DNA from: Streptococcus sp. SN-1
Lineage (GTDB): Bacteria > Bacillota > Bacilli > Lactobacillales > Streptococcaceae
Direction of reading: 5' to 3'
NCBI RefSeq assembly: GCF_041154385.1
Contig: NZ_AP028929.1
Location: forward strand, 1,612,001 to 1,676,000
DNA length: 64,000 bases
Shown here: positions 1-9,783 of the stretch, piece after piece
Position numbering within the stretch: the stretch's first letter is position 1
Layout: every line of letters starts with the position of its first letter
The notes under the pieces: model-generated
The model's input: only the letters and a program-made list of their open reading frames with translations
Database searches by the model: none
What the model was told of the DNA's origin: nothing
Position numbers and translations under genes: made by a program

Positions 1-442
1 CCAAGACCAGATTTGACGGATAAAGCATCTCATCTGCCGTTGTCAAACCTGTCTCTGTAATCACGCGGTAGTGCAACTGGCGCACAGCCTGCAAGCCGTT
101 AATCAGGCTTGGAGCCTTAGAAGTATCTGGTTGGTGAACCAAACCTTTATAACCGTCTCCGTTGGTACGAGGTTTAGCTGTATAAACACGCATAACCATG
201 AAAATCTTGTCTGCCACCTTCTTTTGCAAGGTAGATAAACGGCGGGCATATTCCAAGACAGCCTCTTCATTATCAGAAGAGCAAGGACCAATCACCAAAA
301 GGATCCGGTCATCTTCTCCTGAAATGATGTCTGCCAATTCTCTATCACGGCGCTCCTTTAGTCGCAAGGCTTCCGCAGACAATTGGGTTTCTGCCTTGAT
401 TGCTTCAATATCGATTTCTTGACCTTTTTCAATAAATGCCAT
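1..442 (-). CDS. DAHP synthase, first copy (partial, cut by window edge)
   Basis: N-terminal part of a 3-deoxy-7-phosphoheptulonate synthase, which joins phosphoenolpyruvate and erythrose 4-phosphate as the first step of the shikimate pathway. The gene starts at an ATG at 440-442 and runs off the left edge. The visible protein begins MAFIEKGQEIDIEAIKAE and contains LLVIGPCSSDNEEAV, RVYTAKPRTNGDGYKG and TETGLTTADEMLYP. These are closely similar to the complete copy immediately upstream, from which it is separated by a single base (the other stop ends at 444). The tandem is probably co-transcribed. In related streptococci two such copies lie side by side and are thought to differ in feedback control by aromatic amino acids. 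Which is which cannot be told here. Confidence 0.93.
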   Translation of the reverse strand, partial: MAFIEKGQEIDIEAIKAETQLSAEALRLKERRDRELADIISGEDDRILLVIGPCSSDNEEAVLEYARRLSTLQKKVADKIFMVMRVYTAKPRTNGDGYKGLVHQPDTSKAPSLINGLQAVRQLHYRVITETGLTTADEMLYPSNLVL

Positions 443-443
443 C

Positions 444-1475
444 TTATTCTCCTAGCGTTTGGTAGATTTCTCTGACAAGGGCTTCCGTATTTTCCCAGCC
501 CAGGCAAGGGTCTGTTATAGACTTGCCAAATACTTCCGGTTCGTTTTGACGACCGTCTTCTAGATAAGACTCAATCATAAAGCCACGAACATACTGCTTG
601 ATTTTTTCATTCCAATCACGGTTAATCAAGGTCTGGCGGACAATTCGAATTTGGTCCATATGTTGCTTACCAGAATTGTCATGATTGGTATCCACAATGA
701 TAAAGGGATTTTCCAAGCCCATTTTCTCATACTGAGCAATGGTATCCATCAAATTATCATAGTAGTAGTTAGGAATATTCTTACCATACTCATTGATTGC
801 TCCACGAAGAATGGCATGTGAAAGCGGGTTACCAGTTGTTTCCACTTCTTTTCCTAGGAAAAGGAAGCTTTGTTTGTTTTGAGCAGCATAAATCCCATTA
901 AACATAACATTGAGATTTCCAGAAGTTGGATTTTTAAAACCAGTCGCAAAATCTGCCCCACTTGCCACAAAGCGGTGTTGCTGGTCTTCAACCGAACGAG
1001 CACCAACCGCCATGTAAGAAATCAAATCATCCACAAGCGGAAGATTTTCAGGATAAAGCATTTCATCAGCTGTTGTCATGCCTGTTTCTGTGATAACACG
1101 ATAGTGAAGATGGCGAACAGCTTTAATTCCGTTGATAAGACTAGGCGCTTCTGTCGCATTAGGCTGGTGAATCAAGCCCTTATAGCCATCTCCGTTGGTA
1201 CGGGGTTTGGCAGTGTAAACACGCATAACCATAAAGATACGGTCTGCCACTTCTTCTTGTAAAGCTGCCAAACGTTTAGCATACTCAAGAACAGCTTCTT
1301 CATTATCAGATGAGCATGGCCCGATTACCAAGAGAATTCGTTGATCTTCTCCACGTATAATGGCTTCTAGCTCTTTATCGCGCTGTGATTTTCTCTCCAA
1401 AGCTTGGCCTTCTAATTTTGATAAGGCACGAACTTCTTCAATATTAATTTTAGGACTTTTTGCTGTAAATACCAT
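444..1475 (-). CDS. DAHP synthase, second copy (complete)
   Basis: 343-residue class I (AroG/AroF type) DAHP synthase for aromatic amino acid and chorismate synthesis in the cytosol. Family motifs are plain: IGPCSSDN near residue 52, RVYTAKPRTNGDGYKG near 85, GARSVEDQQHR near 158 and VDTNHDNSGK near 260. The ATG at 1473-1475 is preceded by a good AAGGAG site. It lies 80 bases downstream of secA and directly ahead of the second copy, so the pair is likely one unit, perhaps with secA. A long hairpin fills the secA gap. The duplicated enzyme fits the presence of a full trp operon elsewhere in the window. Confidence 0.95.
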   Translation of the reverse strand: MVFTAKSPKINIEEVRALSKLEGQALERKSQRDKELEAIIRGEDQRILLVIGPCSSDNEEAVLEYAKRLAALQEEVADRIFMVMRVYTAKPRTNGDGYKGLIHQPNATEAPSLINGIKAVRHLHYRVITETGMTTADEMLYPENLPLVDDLISYMAVGARSVEDQQHRFVASGADFATGFKNPTSGNLNVMFNGIYAAQNKQSFLFLGKEVETTGNPLSHAILRGAINEYGKNIPNYYYDNLMDTIAQYEKMGLENPFIIVDTNHDNSGKQHMDQIRIVRQTLINRDWNEKIKQYVRGFMIESYLEDGRQNEPEVFGKSITDPCLGWENTEALVREIYQTLGE

Positions 1476-1498
1476 AACTCATCTCCTTATAAATCAAA

Positions 1499-1537
1499 CG
1501 GATACCAAGTAAAAATTTACTTTTCACAAGGTATCCG
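1499..1537 (-). other. Hairpin between secA and DAHP synthase
   Basis: Nested inverted repeats: CGGATACC (1499-1506) pairs with GGTATCCG (1530-1537), and AAGTAAA pairs with TTTACTT inside. On the minus strand it is followed only by a mixed TTTGATTTAT, so it is a weak terminator or an mRNA-processing/attenuation structure that tunes read-through from secA. Confidence 0.5.
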
Positions 1538-1555
1538 CCTCTAAACTATCTCATT

Positions 1556-4069
1556 TTATTGTCTTTTACCGTGACAGTTTTTAAACTTCTTACCAGAACC
1601 ACATGGGCAAAGTTCATTCCGTCCAATCTGACTCAAATCCAAATCTTCTGGTATATTTGCTTGGTGGGCAGCGATATTGCGGGTCGCTGTTGTACTGATA
1701 TGGTGTTCTGCTTGTGGTCTTTCTTGTTCATGAATTTGTGCTTTCATCATCAAGCGTGTCACATCAAACTCAATCGAACCAATCATGTCATTAAACATAC
1801 GGAAACCTTCTGCCTGATACTCGACAACAGGGTTGTTCTGAGCATAGCCACGAAGTCCAACCGCGTTACGTAATTGATCTAGGGCATCGATATGATCTGT
1901 CCACTTGTTATCTACCACTCGTAGAATCAAAACTTTTTGGAATTCTTTAACTGCTTCTTCATCGCGTAGTTTTGAAACCTGACTATCGTAAACTTGCAAG
2001 GCACGTTGGAAAAGTTCTTCCTTGATGGCCTTATCAGACAAGCCAGACAAATCTTCCATCGTAATAGAATCTTCTGGAAGCAAGTTGTACTTAGCAAAGT
2101 TCAAAATTGCTTCGAGTTTTTCATCTTGTTTGGCACGCGCATGACCATCAACAACACGACCAATCGTACGTTTGATCATTGACTGAATTTCAGGTGCCAA
2201 GTCACGGTCTGCAGTGATGACGTCGTAACGTTGAGCGTAGATAATCTCACGTTGTTCACGCATGACATCATCGTATTGAAGGACTTGTTTACGGGTATCG
2301 TAGTTATTTCCTTCGACACGTTTTTGCGCTGCCTCAACCTGACGCGTCAACATACGAGATTCAATCGCCTCTTCAGACATGTTGAGACGTTCAAAGATTC
2401 CCTTCAAGCGTTCAGAACCAAAACGTTTCATCAAATCATCTTCAAGAGATAGGTAGAATTGTGACTCACCTGGGTCTCCCTGACGACCTGAACGTCCACG
2501 AAGCTGGTTGTCGATACGACGGCTTTCATGGCGTTCTGTACCAATAACACAAAGTCCTCCAAGTTCACGAACTCCTTCACCAAGCTTGATGTCGGTACCA
2601 CGACCGGCCATGTTAGTTGCGATGGTAACAGCACCACGCTGACCAGCATTCATGATGATTTGGGCTTCTTTATAGTGGTTTTTGGCGTTCAAGACTTCGT
2701 GAGGAACACCAGCTTCGACCAATTTTTTAGAAATGTAGTCACTGGTTTCAACCGCTACTGTACCAACCAAGACAGGTTGACCTTTTTGGTAACGAGCCTT
2801 AACGTCTTTAACAACGGCCTTAAACTTAGCTTCAATGCTAGCAAAAAGCAAGTCTGGATGGTCAATACGCTGAACTGGACGGTTTGTTGGGATTGGAATA
2901 ACACGAATGTTGTAGATTTCACGGAATTCTTCTTCCTCAGTCTTACCAGTACCCGTCATACCAGACAATTTCTTGTACATACGGAAAAGGTTTTGGTAAG
3001 TAATTGAGGCAGATGTCTTGGTTTCATCTTGGATTGGAACACCTTCTTTGGCTTCAATGGCTTGGTGCAATCCATCAGAATAACGACGACCTTCCATGGT
3101 ACGACCTGTAAATTGGTCGACGATCAAGATTTCTTGCTCTTCGCTCACCACATAGTCAATATCGAGAAGCATGATGTAGTTGGCACGAAGGGCGTTATCG
3201 ATAAAGTGAGTAAGAGCTACGTTTTCGATGTCATAGAGATTGTCAAGCTTGAAGTAGCTTTCAGCCTTGTCAATCCCTGAATCAGACAAACCAATAGTCT
3301 TAGACTGCACATCGATGATATAGTCGTCTTTGTCCAAAGATTTTACATAGTGGTCTGCCATGTGATACAACTGACTAGTTTCAACTGCGTTAGCACCTGA
3401 TACGATCAAAGGTGTACGGGCCTCGTCAATCAAGATTGAGTCAACCTCATCGACCAAGGCATAGTTGAGCGGACGTTGTACCATGTTTTCAGCACGAACG
3501 ACCATGTTGTCACGAAGGTAGTCAAATCCGATTTCTGAGTTGGTTGAGTAAGTAATATCACACTCATAGGCTTCTTTTTTCTCCATTGGAGATTTGGCAG
3601 CCAAGTTAATCCCTACTGACAAACCAAGCCATGAGTACAATTCACCCATCTCAGTCGCGTCACGTTCTGATAGGTATTCATTGACCGTAACTACATGAAC
3701 CCCTTTACCTGAAAGGGCATTGAGGTATACCGGCATAGTCGCAGTCAAGGTTTTCCCTTCCCCTGTACGCATCTCTGGCACGTCACCATGGTGAAGAACG
3801 ATTCCCCCCATAACCTGAACCTTATATGGGAAGAGACCTAGGACACGTTTGGCACCCTCACGGACAACCGCAAATGCTTCATAAAGCAATGAATCCAGTG
3901 ATTCTCCATTTTGATAACGTTCTTTAAATTCAACTGTTTTTGCTTTTAGTTGGTCATCAGTCAAAGCAGCCATTTGGTCTTCGTATTTGAAAACCTTGTC
4001 GGCCATCTTTTCCAGACGACGGATTTCTCCTTTATCATTTTCGATAATTGTTTTTAAAATATTAGCCAT
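1556..4069 (-). CDS. secA: Preprotein translocase ATPase SecA
   Basis: 837-residue SecA, the motor that drives unfolded preproteins through SecYEG at the membrane. The nucleotide-binding domain shows [10 protein letters not shown] around residues 100-109 and [16 protein letters not shown] around 207-222. The second motor domain has [12 protein letters not shown] and [13 protein letters not shown]. The C-terminal zinc site [14 protein letters not shown] is intact at the end, which in family members binds partners such as SecB or ribosomes. Length fits the main SecA1, not the accessory SecA2. The start codon at 4067-4069 has an AAGGAA-like site upstream. It is a single-copy housekeeping gene with nothing unusual in it. 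Confidence 0.98.
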   Translation of the reverse strand: MANILKTIIENDKGEIRRLEKMADKVFKYEDQMAALTDDQLKAKTVEFKERYQNGESLDSLLYEAFAVVREGAKRVLGLFPYKVQVMGGIVLHHGDVPEMRTGEGKTLTATMPVYLNALSGKGVHVVTVNEYLSERDATEMGELYSWLGLSVGINLAAKSPMEKKEAYECDITYSTNSEIGFDYLRDNMVVRAENMVQRPLNYALVDEVDSILIDEARTPLIVSGANAVETSQLYHMADHYVKSLDKDDYIIDVQSKTIGLSDSGIDKAESYFKLDNLYDIENVALTHFIDNALRANYIMLLDIDYVVSEEQEILIVDQFTGRTMEGRRYSDGLHQAIEAKEGVPIQDETKTSASITYQNLFRMYKKLSGMTGTGKTEEEEFREIYNIRVIPIPTNRPVQRIDHPDLLFASIEAKFKAVVKDVKARYQKGQPVLVGTVAVETSDYISKKLVEAGVPHEVLNAKNHYKEAQIIMNAGQRGAVTIATNMAGRGTDIKLGEGVRELGGLCVIGTERHESRRIDNQLRGRSGRQGDPGESQFYLSLEDDLMKRFGSERLKGIFERLNMSEEAIESRMLTRQVEAAQKRVEGNNYDTRKQVLQYDDVMREQREIIYAQRYDVITADRDLAPEIQSMIKRTIGRVVDGHARAKQDEKLEAILNFAKYNLLPEDSITMEDLSGLSDKAIKEELFQRALQVYDSQVSKLRDEEAVKEFQKVLILRVVDNKWTDHIDALDQLRNAVGLRGYAQNNPVVEYQAEGFRMFNDMIGSIEFDVTRLMMKAQIHEQERPQAEHHISTTATRNIAAHQANIPEDLDLSQIGRNELCPCGSGKKFKNCHGKRQ

Positions 4070-4165
4070 GTTTTTCCTTACTTTAAATTCCGAATATTTT
4101 AGAATGTTCTTTTAATTTTAGCACAATTACTGATTATTTTCAAGGAAGAATCCCCATTTTGAAAA

Positions 4166-4198
4166 GGAAAAAGAGGCTAGTTTCCAAGCTAACCTCTC
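4166..4198 (-). terminator. Rho-independent terminator
   Basis: On the minus strand AGAGGTTAG pairs with CTAGCCTCT around an 8-base loop and is followed by TTTTTCC. It sits just after the stop of the small membrane protein at 4215-4502 and ends that transcript before secA. Confidence 0.75.
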
Positions 4199-4214
4199 TG
4201 ACTTTTATGATACT

Positions 4215-4502
4215 TTAATTGCCAAAAATCGGCAAAATCGCAAATAGGATAAATAGATTAATCCAAAGAGAAAAACAGCAGATCAATCCAAAAACAAAGA
4301 GACTGACTTTCTTGGACAGCAAGGCCATCAAAATCGACAGAATTCCAAAAACTAGTAAAACTTTCTGCATGATTAAGAGATTGATAGATATTCCCAGAAC
4401 TGGTTTATCCCAAGGAACAAAGAAGAAAGCCAGCCAGATCAGCAGAACTAAACCAATATAGACCTTAGAATAGCGTGTAATAAATGATTTTAGACGTTCC
4501 AT
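4215..4502 (-). CDS. Small hydrophobic membrane protein, unknown function
   Basis: 95-residue protein if started at the ATG at 4500-4502, which follows a strong AGGAGG seven bases upstream. An upstream TTG at 4541 would add 13 residues but lies inside a BOX repeat and has no comparable site. Three hydrophobic segments are visible (about residues 15-32, 37-62 and 66-92), separated by short charged turns, with a basic N-terminus (MERLKSFITRYSK). No catalytic motif is visible and I do not recognise a family. A terminator follows, so it is probably monocistronic. The size and shape could suit a small integral membrane protein or an accessory subunit, but nothing nearby shows which. Confidence 0.65.
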   Translation of the reverse strand: MERLKSFITRYSKVYIGLVLLIWLAFFFVPWDKPVLGISINLLIMQKVLLVFGILSILMALLSKKVSLFVFGLICCFSLWINLFILFAILPIFGN

Positions 4503-4535
4503 AAGCAACCTCCTACAAATAGAAAGTAATATAAT

Positions 4536-4638
4536 AATCAATGAAAATCAAAGAGCAAACTAGGAAACTAGCCGCAGGCTGTACTTGAGTACGGCAAGGC
4601 GATGTTGACGTGGTTTAAATTTGATTTTCGAAGAGTAT
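4536..4638 (-). repeat. BOX element (boxA-boxC, no boxB)
   Basis: Read on the minus strand it opens with ATACTCTTCGAAAATC, contains CGCCTTGCCGTAC (the part matched by the classic BOXA primer) and ends with GTTTGCTCTTTGATTTTCATTG. The ends are near-complementary, as in streptococcal BOX repeats. There is room for boxA and boxC only. BOX elements are typical of pneumococcus and close relatives and can affect neighbouring expression. Confidence 0.88.
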
Positions 4639-4641
4639 AAA

Positions 4642-4989
4642 TCAATGCCTCCCACCGTTAGACTCCCCTAGTTCTCGTCTCAAGCGAAACATTTTTTTGA
4701 AAAAGATATAGGTTAACCAGTCACTGCCTAGAGATAAGACTATCAGAAGCAACCAAACACCCCAATCACTAGCATCTGATACATAATCTAGAACAAAAGG
4801 GAAAAATAAGAATGAAAAAATTGTCATATCCATGCTAAACAGAGCTAAAAGGGAAATATAAATCCAGTAGAAATAGTAGATAATGGGGAAAAACTTACTG
4901 TTTCTATCAGCATTATCTATCCAATAAAAAAAGTAAAAGCAGGGTAATAAGAGTATCAAATGAAACCAATTAAACGACAGTTTCATCAT
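4642..4989 (-). CDS. Small membrane protein, unknown function
   Basis: 115-residue protein from the ATG at 4987-4989, chosen because GAGAGG lies five bases upstream. A GTG at 4995 is a poorer option. Hydrophobic stretches cover roughly residues 9-22, 38-68 and 76-100, giving three or four membrane segments rich in Phe, Tyr and Trp. The tail RRELGESNGGRH is charged. No known motif is visible. It sits between the terminator of the der operon and a BOX repeat, so it is probably transcribed separately. Together with the 95-residue protein it makes a pair of small membrane proteins of unknown role. Confidence 0.6.
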   Translation of the reverse strand: MMKLSFNWFHLILLLPCFYFFYWIDNADRNSKFFPIIYYFYWIYISLLALFSMDMTIFSFLFFPFVLDYVSDASDWGVWLLLIVLSLGSDWLTYIFFKKMFRLRRELGESNGGRH

Positions 4990-5032
4990 CGACACCTCTC
5001 TTTGTTAGCGCTTTCTTTATCTTCATTCTATC

Positions 5033-5060
5033 AAAAAAATCTGGAAATGTCATTCCAGAT
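5033..5060 (-). terminator. Terminator after der
   Basis: ATCTGGAA/TTCCAGAT stem with a six-base loop, followed on the minus strand by a run of T (plus-strand A run 5033-5038). It lies ten bases beyond the der stop codon and closes the nrdR-to-der operon. Confidence 0.8.
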
Positions 5061-5069
5061 TCTACTTTT

Positions 5070-6380
5070 TTATTTACGTTTTCTTGCGATGAGATGAATC
5101 GGTGTTCCTTCAAAGACAAAGGCCTTGCGGATTTGATTTTCCAAGAAACGCAGGTAAGAAAAGTGCATGAGTTCTTCTTCGTTGACAAAGATAACAAAGG
5201 TCGGTGGTTTGGTTGCCACTTGGGTAGCATAGAAAATCTTGAGACGTTTCCCTTTGTCTGTCGGTGTTGGGTTAATGGCAATAGCATCCATAATCACATC
5301 GTTCAAGACGGCTGATGGAATACGTGTATTTTGACTTTCGCTGATTTGCTTGATCATCTCAGGAAGTTTGTGGAGACGTTGCTTGGTCAAAGCTGATACA
5401 AAGATAATCGGTGCGTAAGGTAGATATTGGAACTGCTCACGGATATCTTCTTCCCAGTTTTTCATAGTGTGGTTGTCTTTTTCAAGTGTATCCCACTTGT
5501 TGACCACGATAATCATCCCTTTACCAGCTTCATGGGCAAATCCTGCAATACGCTTATCGTATTCACGAATACCTTCTTCCGCATTGATGACCATCAAGAC
5601 CACATCTGAACGGTCAATAGCACGCATGGCACGCATGACTGAGTATTTCTCAGTATTTTCATAAACCTTACCAGATTTACGCATACCAGCCGTATCAATC
5701 ATGGTAAACTCTTGACCATCTGTATCTGTAAAGTGGGTATCAATAGCGTCACGCGTTGTTCCAGCAACAGGACTAGCAATGACACGGTCTTCTCCCAAAA
5801 TAGCATTGATCAAGCTTGATTTTCCAACGTTAGGACGACCAATCAAGCTAAACTTAATCACATCTGGGTTTTCTTCTTCATATTCATTTGGAAGATTTTC
5901 TACAATAGCGTCTAGCACATCCCCTGTACCGATACCATGGACAGATGAAATTGGCAGTGGTTCACCCAAACCGAGAGCATAGAAATCATAGATATCATTT
6001 CGCATCTCAGGGTTGTCCACCTTGTTAACTGCAAGGATAACTGGTTTGTGGGTCTTATAAAGCTTACGGGCTACGTATTCGTCCGCATCGGTAATCCCTT
6101 CCTTACCAGACACGACAAAAACGATAACATCTGCTTCTTCCATAGCAATTTCTGCCTGGTGCTTGATTTGTTCCATGAAAGGAGCATCGACATCATCGAT
6201 TCCTCCTGTATCAATCATGCTAAAAGAGCGATTAAGCCACTCACCCGTTGCATAGATACGGTCACGTGTCACTCCTTCGACATCTTCTACAATGGAGATT
6301 CGCTCACCAGCGATCCGATTAAATAGGGTTGATTTCCCAACATTGGGACGTCCTACAATGGCAATAGTTGGTAGGGCCAT
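5070..6380 (-). CDS. der: Ribosome assembly GTPase Der (EngA)
   Basis: 436-residue tandem GTPase essential for maturation of the 50S subunit. Two complete G domains are visible. The first has [12 protein letters not shown] near residue 9 and NKVD near 118. The second has [16 protein letters not shown] near 181 and NKWD near 296. A C-terminal KH-like domain ([13 protein letters not shown]) ends in basic residues. Length is normal for the family. It starts 13 bases after the nitroreductase stop and is the last gene of the nrdR-dnaB-dnaI-nitroreductase-der series, with a terminator right after it. The replication and ribosome-assembly genes share this order in related streptococci. Confidence 0.97.
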
Positions 6381-6393
6381 AATTTCTCACTTT

Positions 6394-7107
6394 CTACAAT
6401 AACTTTTTCTGTTCAAGATTTTTTCTAGTTGAACTTGGTTCAGCTTGACCAAACTGTTCTGCTAGGCGCTGACTCCAGCTTGTAGTTGCACGCGCCCCAG
6501 CATAGTCAGCCTGTATACGGTCATAAGCTTCGATCACATCAACTGTTTGTTCCTGATATTCTTCCTCAAAAACCACCTGATGCAATGGCAAGCGAAGTTT
6601 GACTTCATGTTCTTCATTTGGCACACCTAGCGCCATCCCAAAGACAGGATAGGTGTAGTCAGGCAGGTTAAAAAGCTCTGCCACTTCTTCTGACTTGTAA
6701 CGCACCAATCCAATAATGACACCGCCATAGCCCAAGCTTTCAGCTGCTAGTAGAGCATTTTGGCCAGCAAGAGCCGCATCGACCGAACTAATCAAGAGAC
6801 CTTCTACACCTTGGGGTTGGAAGGTATCGGTATGAAGTCGGGCCCCCTTTTCTGCTCGGTTCAAATCTCCGACAAAGAGAAGAAAAACAGCAGACTGGCG
6901 AATGGCTTCTTGAGGCACCAATTCATACAAGGCATCTTTCTTCTCTTGACTTCGTACCACAATCACAGAGTAGGATTGGAAATTCTTCCAAGACGAGGCC
7001 ATTTGGGCTGCTGTCAGGATTTCAGTCAAGTCTTCTTGAGGAAGGGCTTGCTCTTTAAACCTGCGCACTGAAGTATGAGCCTTCATTAATTTGATTGTTT
7101 CTGTCAT
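6394..7107 (-). CDS. NfrA-type flavin-dependent nitroreductase
   Basis: 237-residue oxidoreductase of the nitroreductase/FRP superfamily. These enzymes use FMN and NAD(P)H to reduce flavins, quinones or nitro compounds. The N-terminal HTSVRRFKEQALP near residue 11 is the usual FMN phosphate-binding stretch. SWKNFQSYSVIVV and LGYGGVIIGLVRY are further core motifs, and the C-terminal extension resembles NfrA/Frp proteins. The gene overlaps the end of dnaI by four bases (ATGA type), so it is translationally coupled. Why an oxidoreductase sits between a helicase loader and a ribosome GTPase is not evident from the sequence. The physiological substrate is unknown. Confidence 0.85.
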   Translation of the reverse strand: MTETIKLMKAHTSVRRFKEQALPQEDLTEILTAAQMASSWKNFQSYSVIVVRSQEKKDALYELVPQEAIRQSAVFLLFVGDLNRAEKGARLHTDTFQPQGVEGLLISSVDAALAGQNALLAAESLGYGGVIIGLVRYKSEEVAELFNLPDYTYPVFGMALGVPNEEHEVKLRLPLHQVVFEEEYQEQTVDVIEAYDRIQADYAGARATTSWSQRLAEQFGQAEPSSTRKNLEQKKLL

Positions 7108-8000
7108 CGACGGTTTACTCCTTCTAAACGAGTCTCCTCAGCCAAATAACGGATGCGTTCCATGACCCGTCTGGCCTCCCAGGTTTCGTCATTTCCATGC
7201 TTCCCTTTAGCGAAATGCAACTCCAAATCTTCAAAGTTGAAGTTGGAGGTGAAAAAGGTCGGTAAATTTTCCTGCATTCGATATTGAAGAATGACTTGCA
7301 GGATTTCATCACGCACCCAAGCTGTTGATTGCTCGGCACCAATATCATCTAAAATCAGGACTTCAGACAGTTTAATCTCATCTACCAAGGTCTTGACATT
7401 ACCATCACCGATAGCATTTTTGACATCAATGACAAAACTAGGATAGTGGAGGATAGTTGATGAAACACCACGTTTTTCTGATAAATCATGGGCTAAGGCA
7501 GCAACCATGAAACTTTTACCAACACCAAAGTCTCCATATAGGTAAAGACCTTTTCGAATAGCTGGATATTGCTCCACGAAGGCTAATAGCTTTTCAAAAA
7601 CTGGCAAGCGACCCAAATCATCCAAATCAACTTGAGCCAAACTAGCTTTCCTGAGACTGGCTGGCAGATTGATTAACTTGAGACGATTCTTAATAGCCGC
7701 TTCTTTTTCCGCTGCGATTAGTTCAGGAGTTTCTTCATAAGAAACATCCGCATAGCCATGATTCATAACCAAAATCGGCTTGTAGCCTTTGGCAATATAA
7801 TCCGTATCCCCACGGAGAAACTTGTCACGCTCGGTGATATATTGATTAAACTTGGAGATACTGCGATTTAATTCCTCTGAAGTCAAGGATTCTTGCTGGA
7901 TAAAGGCCGCAACATCAGGGTCCTGCATGATTTTCTGGACCAAATCTTGATAATGAAAACGGCTAGGTTGACGTTTGAGTACGTCTCCGACACTTTCCAT
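7104..8000 (-). CDS. dnaI: Primosomal helicase loader DnaI
   Basis: 298-residue AAA+ ATPase that loads the replicative helicase DnaC at oriC and at restarted forks. An N-terminal helicase-binding region of about 130 residues is followed by the ATPase core. The core carries GDFGVGKSFMVAALA near residue 157 (Walker A), EVLILDDIGAEQ near 220 (Walker B) and SNFNFEDLE as sensor. Its start abuts the dnaB stop without spacing (8000/8001) and its end overlaps the nitroreductase, so the operon is tightly packed. Length and order match other streptococci. Confidence 0.95.
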   Translation of the reverse strand: MESVGDVLKRQPSRFHYQDLVQKIMQDPDVAAFIQQESLTSEELNRSISKFNQYITERDKFLRGDTDYIAKGYKPILVMNHGYADVSYEETPELIAAEKEAAIKNRLKLINLPASLRKASLAQVDLDDLGRLPVFEKLLAFVEQYPAIRKGLYLYGDFGVGKSFMVAALAHDLSEKRGVSSTILHYPSFVIDVKNAIGDGNVKTLVDEIKLSEVLILDDIGAEQSTAWVRDEILQVILQYRMQENLPTFFTSNFNFEDLELHFAKGKHGNDETWEARRVMERIRYLAEETRLEGVNRR

Positions 8001-9170
8001 CTAATCTCCTCCTTTTTCTAATCGAGCTAATAGTTCTTGTTTCTTACGTTCTAGTTCCAGACGAGTTTCCTCGCTGGTTTCATTCTTATAATCTGGATTG
8101 CTCCACTTGGGTACATTGGACTTGGTAGGACTCGGTTTACTAGCCTTTTGAGCCTGATTCTTCTGTCCTCGCTCACGAATGCGCAAGACTGCCTCTTCTG
8201 CCGAATGAATCTTTTGATAGGCATAGTCATTGGCTACCTTCATGGCATATTTCTCATTGATGTTTGCCGAATCCACCTTATTAAAGGTCAACAAGAGAAT
8301 GATATTAATGACTTCGTCCAGCAAGCCCAAGCCAGCCATCTGTTGCAAGAGTTCCCTTTCTGTTTGGGTGATGGTTCCCTTGCGTGTTTGCTTGATTTCT
8401 GCCAAGAACTGCAGGGCAGTCTTGCTTTTGGCTTCTTTGATAATGGTTGCTTCCTTAGAACTAAAGTCAGAGGAAACAGGTTTTTGAGCAATCTTTTCCC
8501 GCATGCGTTTGGTTGAAATAACCTGGGAAACAGCTGTTGACTTAGCCAGTTGATAGGTCTCAAACCAAGTCCATTTCTTCTCCTCGGCAATGGCAAAGAG
8601 GTTTAAGACATCGGACTGCTCATCCACAAAGCGAAGCCCATCTCGAGCCATAAGCTGACGAAAATGGTCCAAGTCAAAATCGTTGGCCACTTTCTTCTTG
8701 AGACCAAGGTCTTCTTGACTTCCCAGTTCTGCCAAGTCTGGAAAGACTTGATTGAGTGAGACAGGTCTTTCTTCTCCCTCAGCACTTTCAACCCTCAAAT
8801 CCTCCACAGCTGCATCACCAATCTTCTTCTCCAAAAGTCTGCGATAAACAGGATGTTCCAAGAATTCCTGACTAGATAGAGGAGCATGGAGGGCTAGCTG
8901 ATAAACATTACCCTTTTGATAGAGGGTCAAGAGATTGAAAGCAGATAGGATTTTCAAGGATTTTATCAGTCTATCCATTCCAAAGTTGAGATGGTTAAGA
9001 ATGCTTGAAAAGAGGTATTCTTTTCTGCCATTGTCCCAAAAACTGATTGTATAAAGATAAAGGCTCAGTGCCTCCTGACCGATAATCGGGAGGTAGCACT
9101 GTACCAGAGATGAGGTATCTTGCGACACCCGATTATTCTTTAGATAAGAAAAACGGTCAATTGGCTTCAT
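8001..9170 (-). CDS. dnaB: Replication initiation and membrane attachment protein DnaB
   Basis: 389-residue Firmicutes DnaB (not the helicase), which works with DnaD and DnaI in loading helicase at the origin. The N-terminal half begins MKPIDRFSYLKNNRV with a winged-helix-like region. The C-terminal half carries a DnaD-like segment (residues about 250-330, with YAMKVANDYAYQKIH) and a basic, proline-containing tail ending in a charged coil ERKKQELLARLEKGGD. It directly abuts nrdR upstream (9170/9171) and dnaI downstream, so translation is coupled on both sides. Some family members are processed at the C-terminus, which cannot be judged here. Confidence 0.93.
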   Translation of the reverse strand: MKPIDRFSYLKNNRVSQDTSSLVQCYLPIIGQEALSLYLYTISFWDNGRKEYLFSSILNHLNFGMDRLIKSLKILSAFNLLTLYQKGNVYQLALHAPLSSQEFLEHPVYRRLLEKKIGDAAVEDLRVESAEGEERPVSLNQVFPDLAELGSQEDLGLKKKVANDFDLDHFRQLMARDGLRFVDEQSDVLNLFAIAEEKKWTWFETYQLAKSTAVSQVISTKRMREKIAQKPVSSDFSSKEATIIKEAKSKTALQFLAEIKQTRKGTITQTERELLQQMAGLGLLDEVINIILLLTFNKVDSANINEKYAMKVANDYAYQKIHSAEEAVLRIRERGQKNQAQKASKPSPTKSNVPKWSNPDYKNETSEETRLELERKKQELLARLEKGGD

Positions 9171-9644
9171 TTATCTTTCCTTTTTCTTTTTAGAGGACTG
9201 GGTGATTTGTTGGAGCAAGCTCTCTAGCTCACTCACATCCTTAAAACTACGATAGACACTGGCAAAACGTACATAGGTAATCTCATCCAACTCAGCCAAC
9301 TCCTCCATGACGAGTGAACCAATGTCCTCACTTTGAATTTCATTTTCATTTCGACCACGGAGTTTCTGTTCGATACGATTGACTACCATGTTGATTTCAT
9401 CACTTGACACAGGACGTTTCTGGGCTGAGCGGATAATCCCATTAAAGATTTTATCTCTGGAGAACTGTTCCCGTGTGCCATCTTTTTTAACAACCACTAA
9501 GGTTCTTTCTTCTACTCTTTCGTAGGTTGTAAAACGGTGCTGGCATTCGTCGCACTCACGTCTTCTACGAATAGTGTTCCCTTCTTCTGCTTGGCGACTA
9601 TCGATAACACTTGACTTGGTAGCCCCACATTTTGGACAACGCAT
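9171..9644 (-). CDS. nrdR: Ribonucleotide reductase repressor NrdR
   Basis: 157-residue zinc-ribbon/ATP-cone repressor that senses dATP/ATP and controls ribonucleotide reductase genes. The ATG at 9642-9644 is chosen because it gives [17 protein letters not shown] and has AGGAGGG eight bases upstream. A longer reading frame extends 57 residues further but lacks family similarity and would run through the promoter. Zinc ligands are C3, C6, C31 and C34 (CPKC and CDEC). The ATP-cone starts near residue 48 with [15 protein letters not shown]. It heads the operon with dnaB, dnaI, the nitroreductase and der, linking dNTP supply control to replication initiation genes. Confidence 0.96.
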
Positions 9645-9671
9645 CCTTTCCCTCCTTATCGTTTTCTTTTC

Positions 9672-9701
9672 ATTATACCATTTTTTAAACGATTCCCAAA
9701 A
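9672..9701 (-). promoter_or_regulatory. Promoter of the nrdR operon
   Basis: Extended -10 TGGTATAAT (TATAAT core at 9672-9677 on the minus strand) with a weak -35 TTGGGA 16 bases upstream. The TG dinucleotide before the -10 explains why a poor -35 is tolerable. It is back to back with the gntR promoter. Confidence 0.65.
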
Positions 9702-9717
9702 CAATTCTTCTTTTTGC

Positions 9718-9746
9718 TTGACAAGTTTTTTGTTTTGTTGTATTAT
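9718..9746 (+). promoter_or_regulatory. Promoter of the gntR-ABC operon
   Basis: Perfect -35 TTGACA (9718-9723), 17-base spacer and -10 TATTAT (9741-9746). The ribosome binding site GGAG for gntR follows at about 9774. YtrA-type GntR proteins usually repress their own promoter, so an operator is expected around the -10. Confidence 0.8.
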
Positions 9747-9783
9747 TTTATTAAGACAAAAGGATAAAAGAAAGGAGACCAAG

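Noticed and set aside
870..1262. Plus-strand frame of 130 codons opposite the DAHP synthase gene
   Set aside because: It lies wholly inside a well-conserved enzyme gene on the other strand, has no ribosome site, and its residue make-up is not protein-like.
2528..3007. 159-codon plus-strand frame inside secA
   Set aside because: Mirror frame of a conserved gene; no start signal and no recognisable domain.
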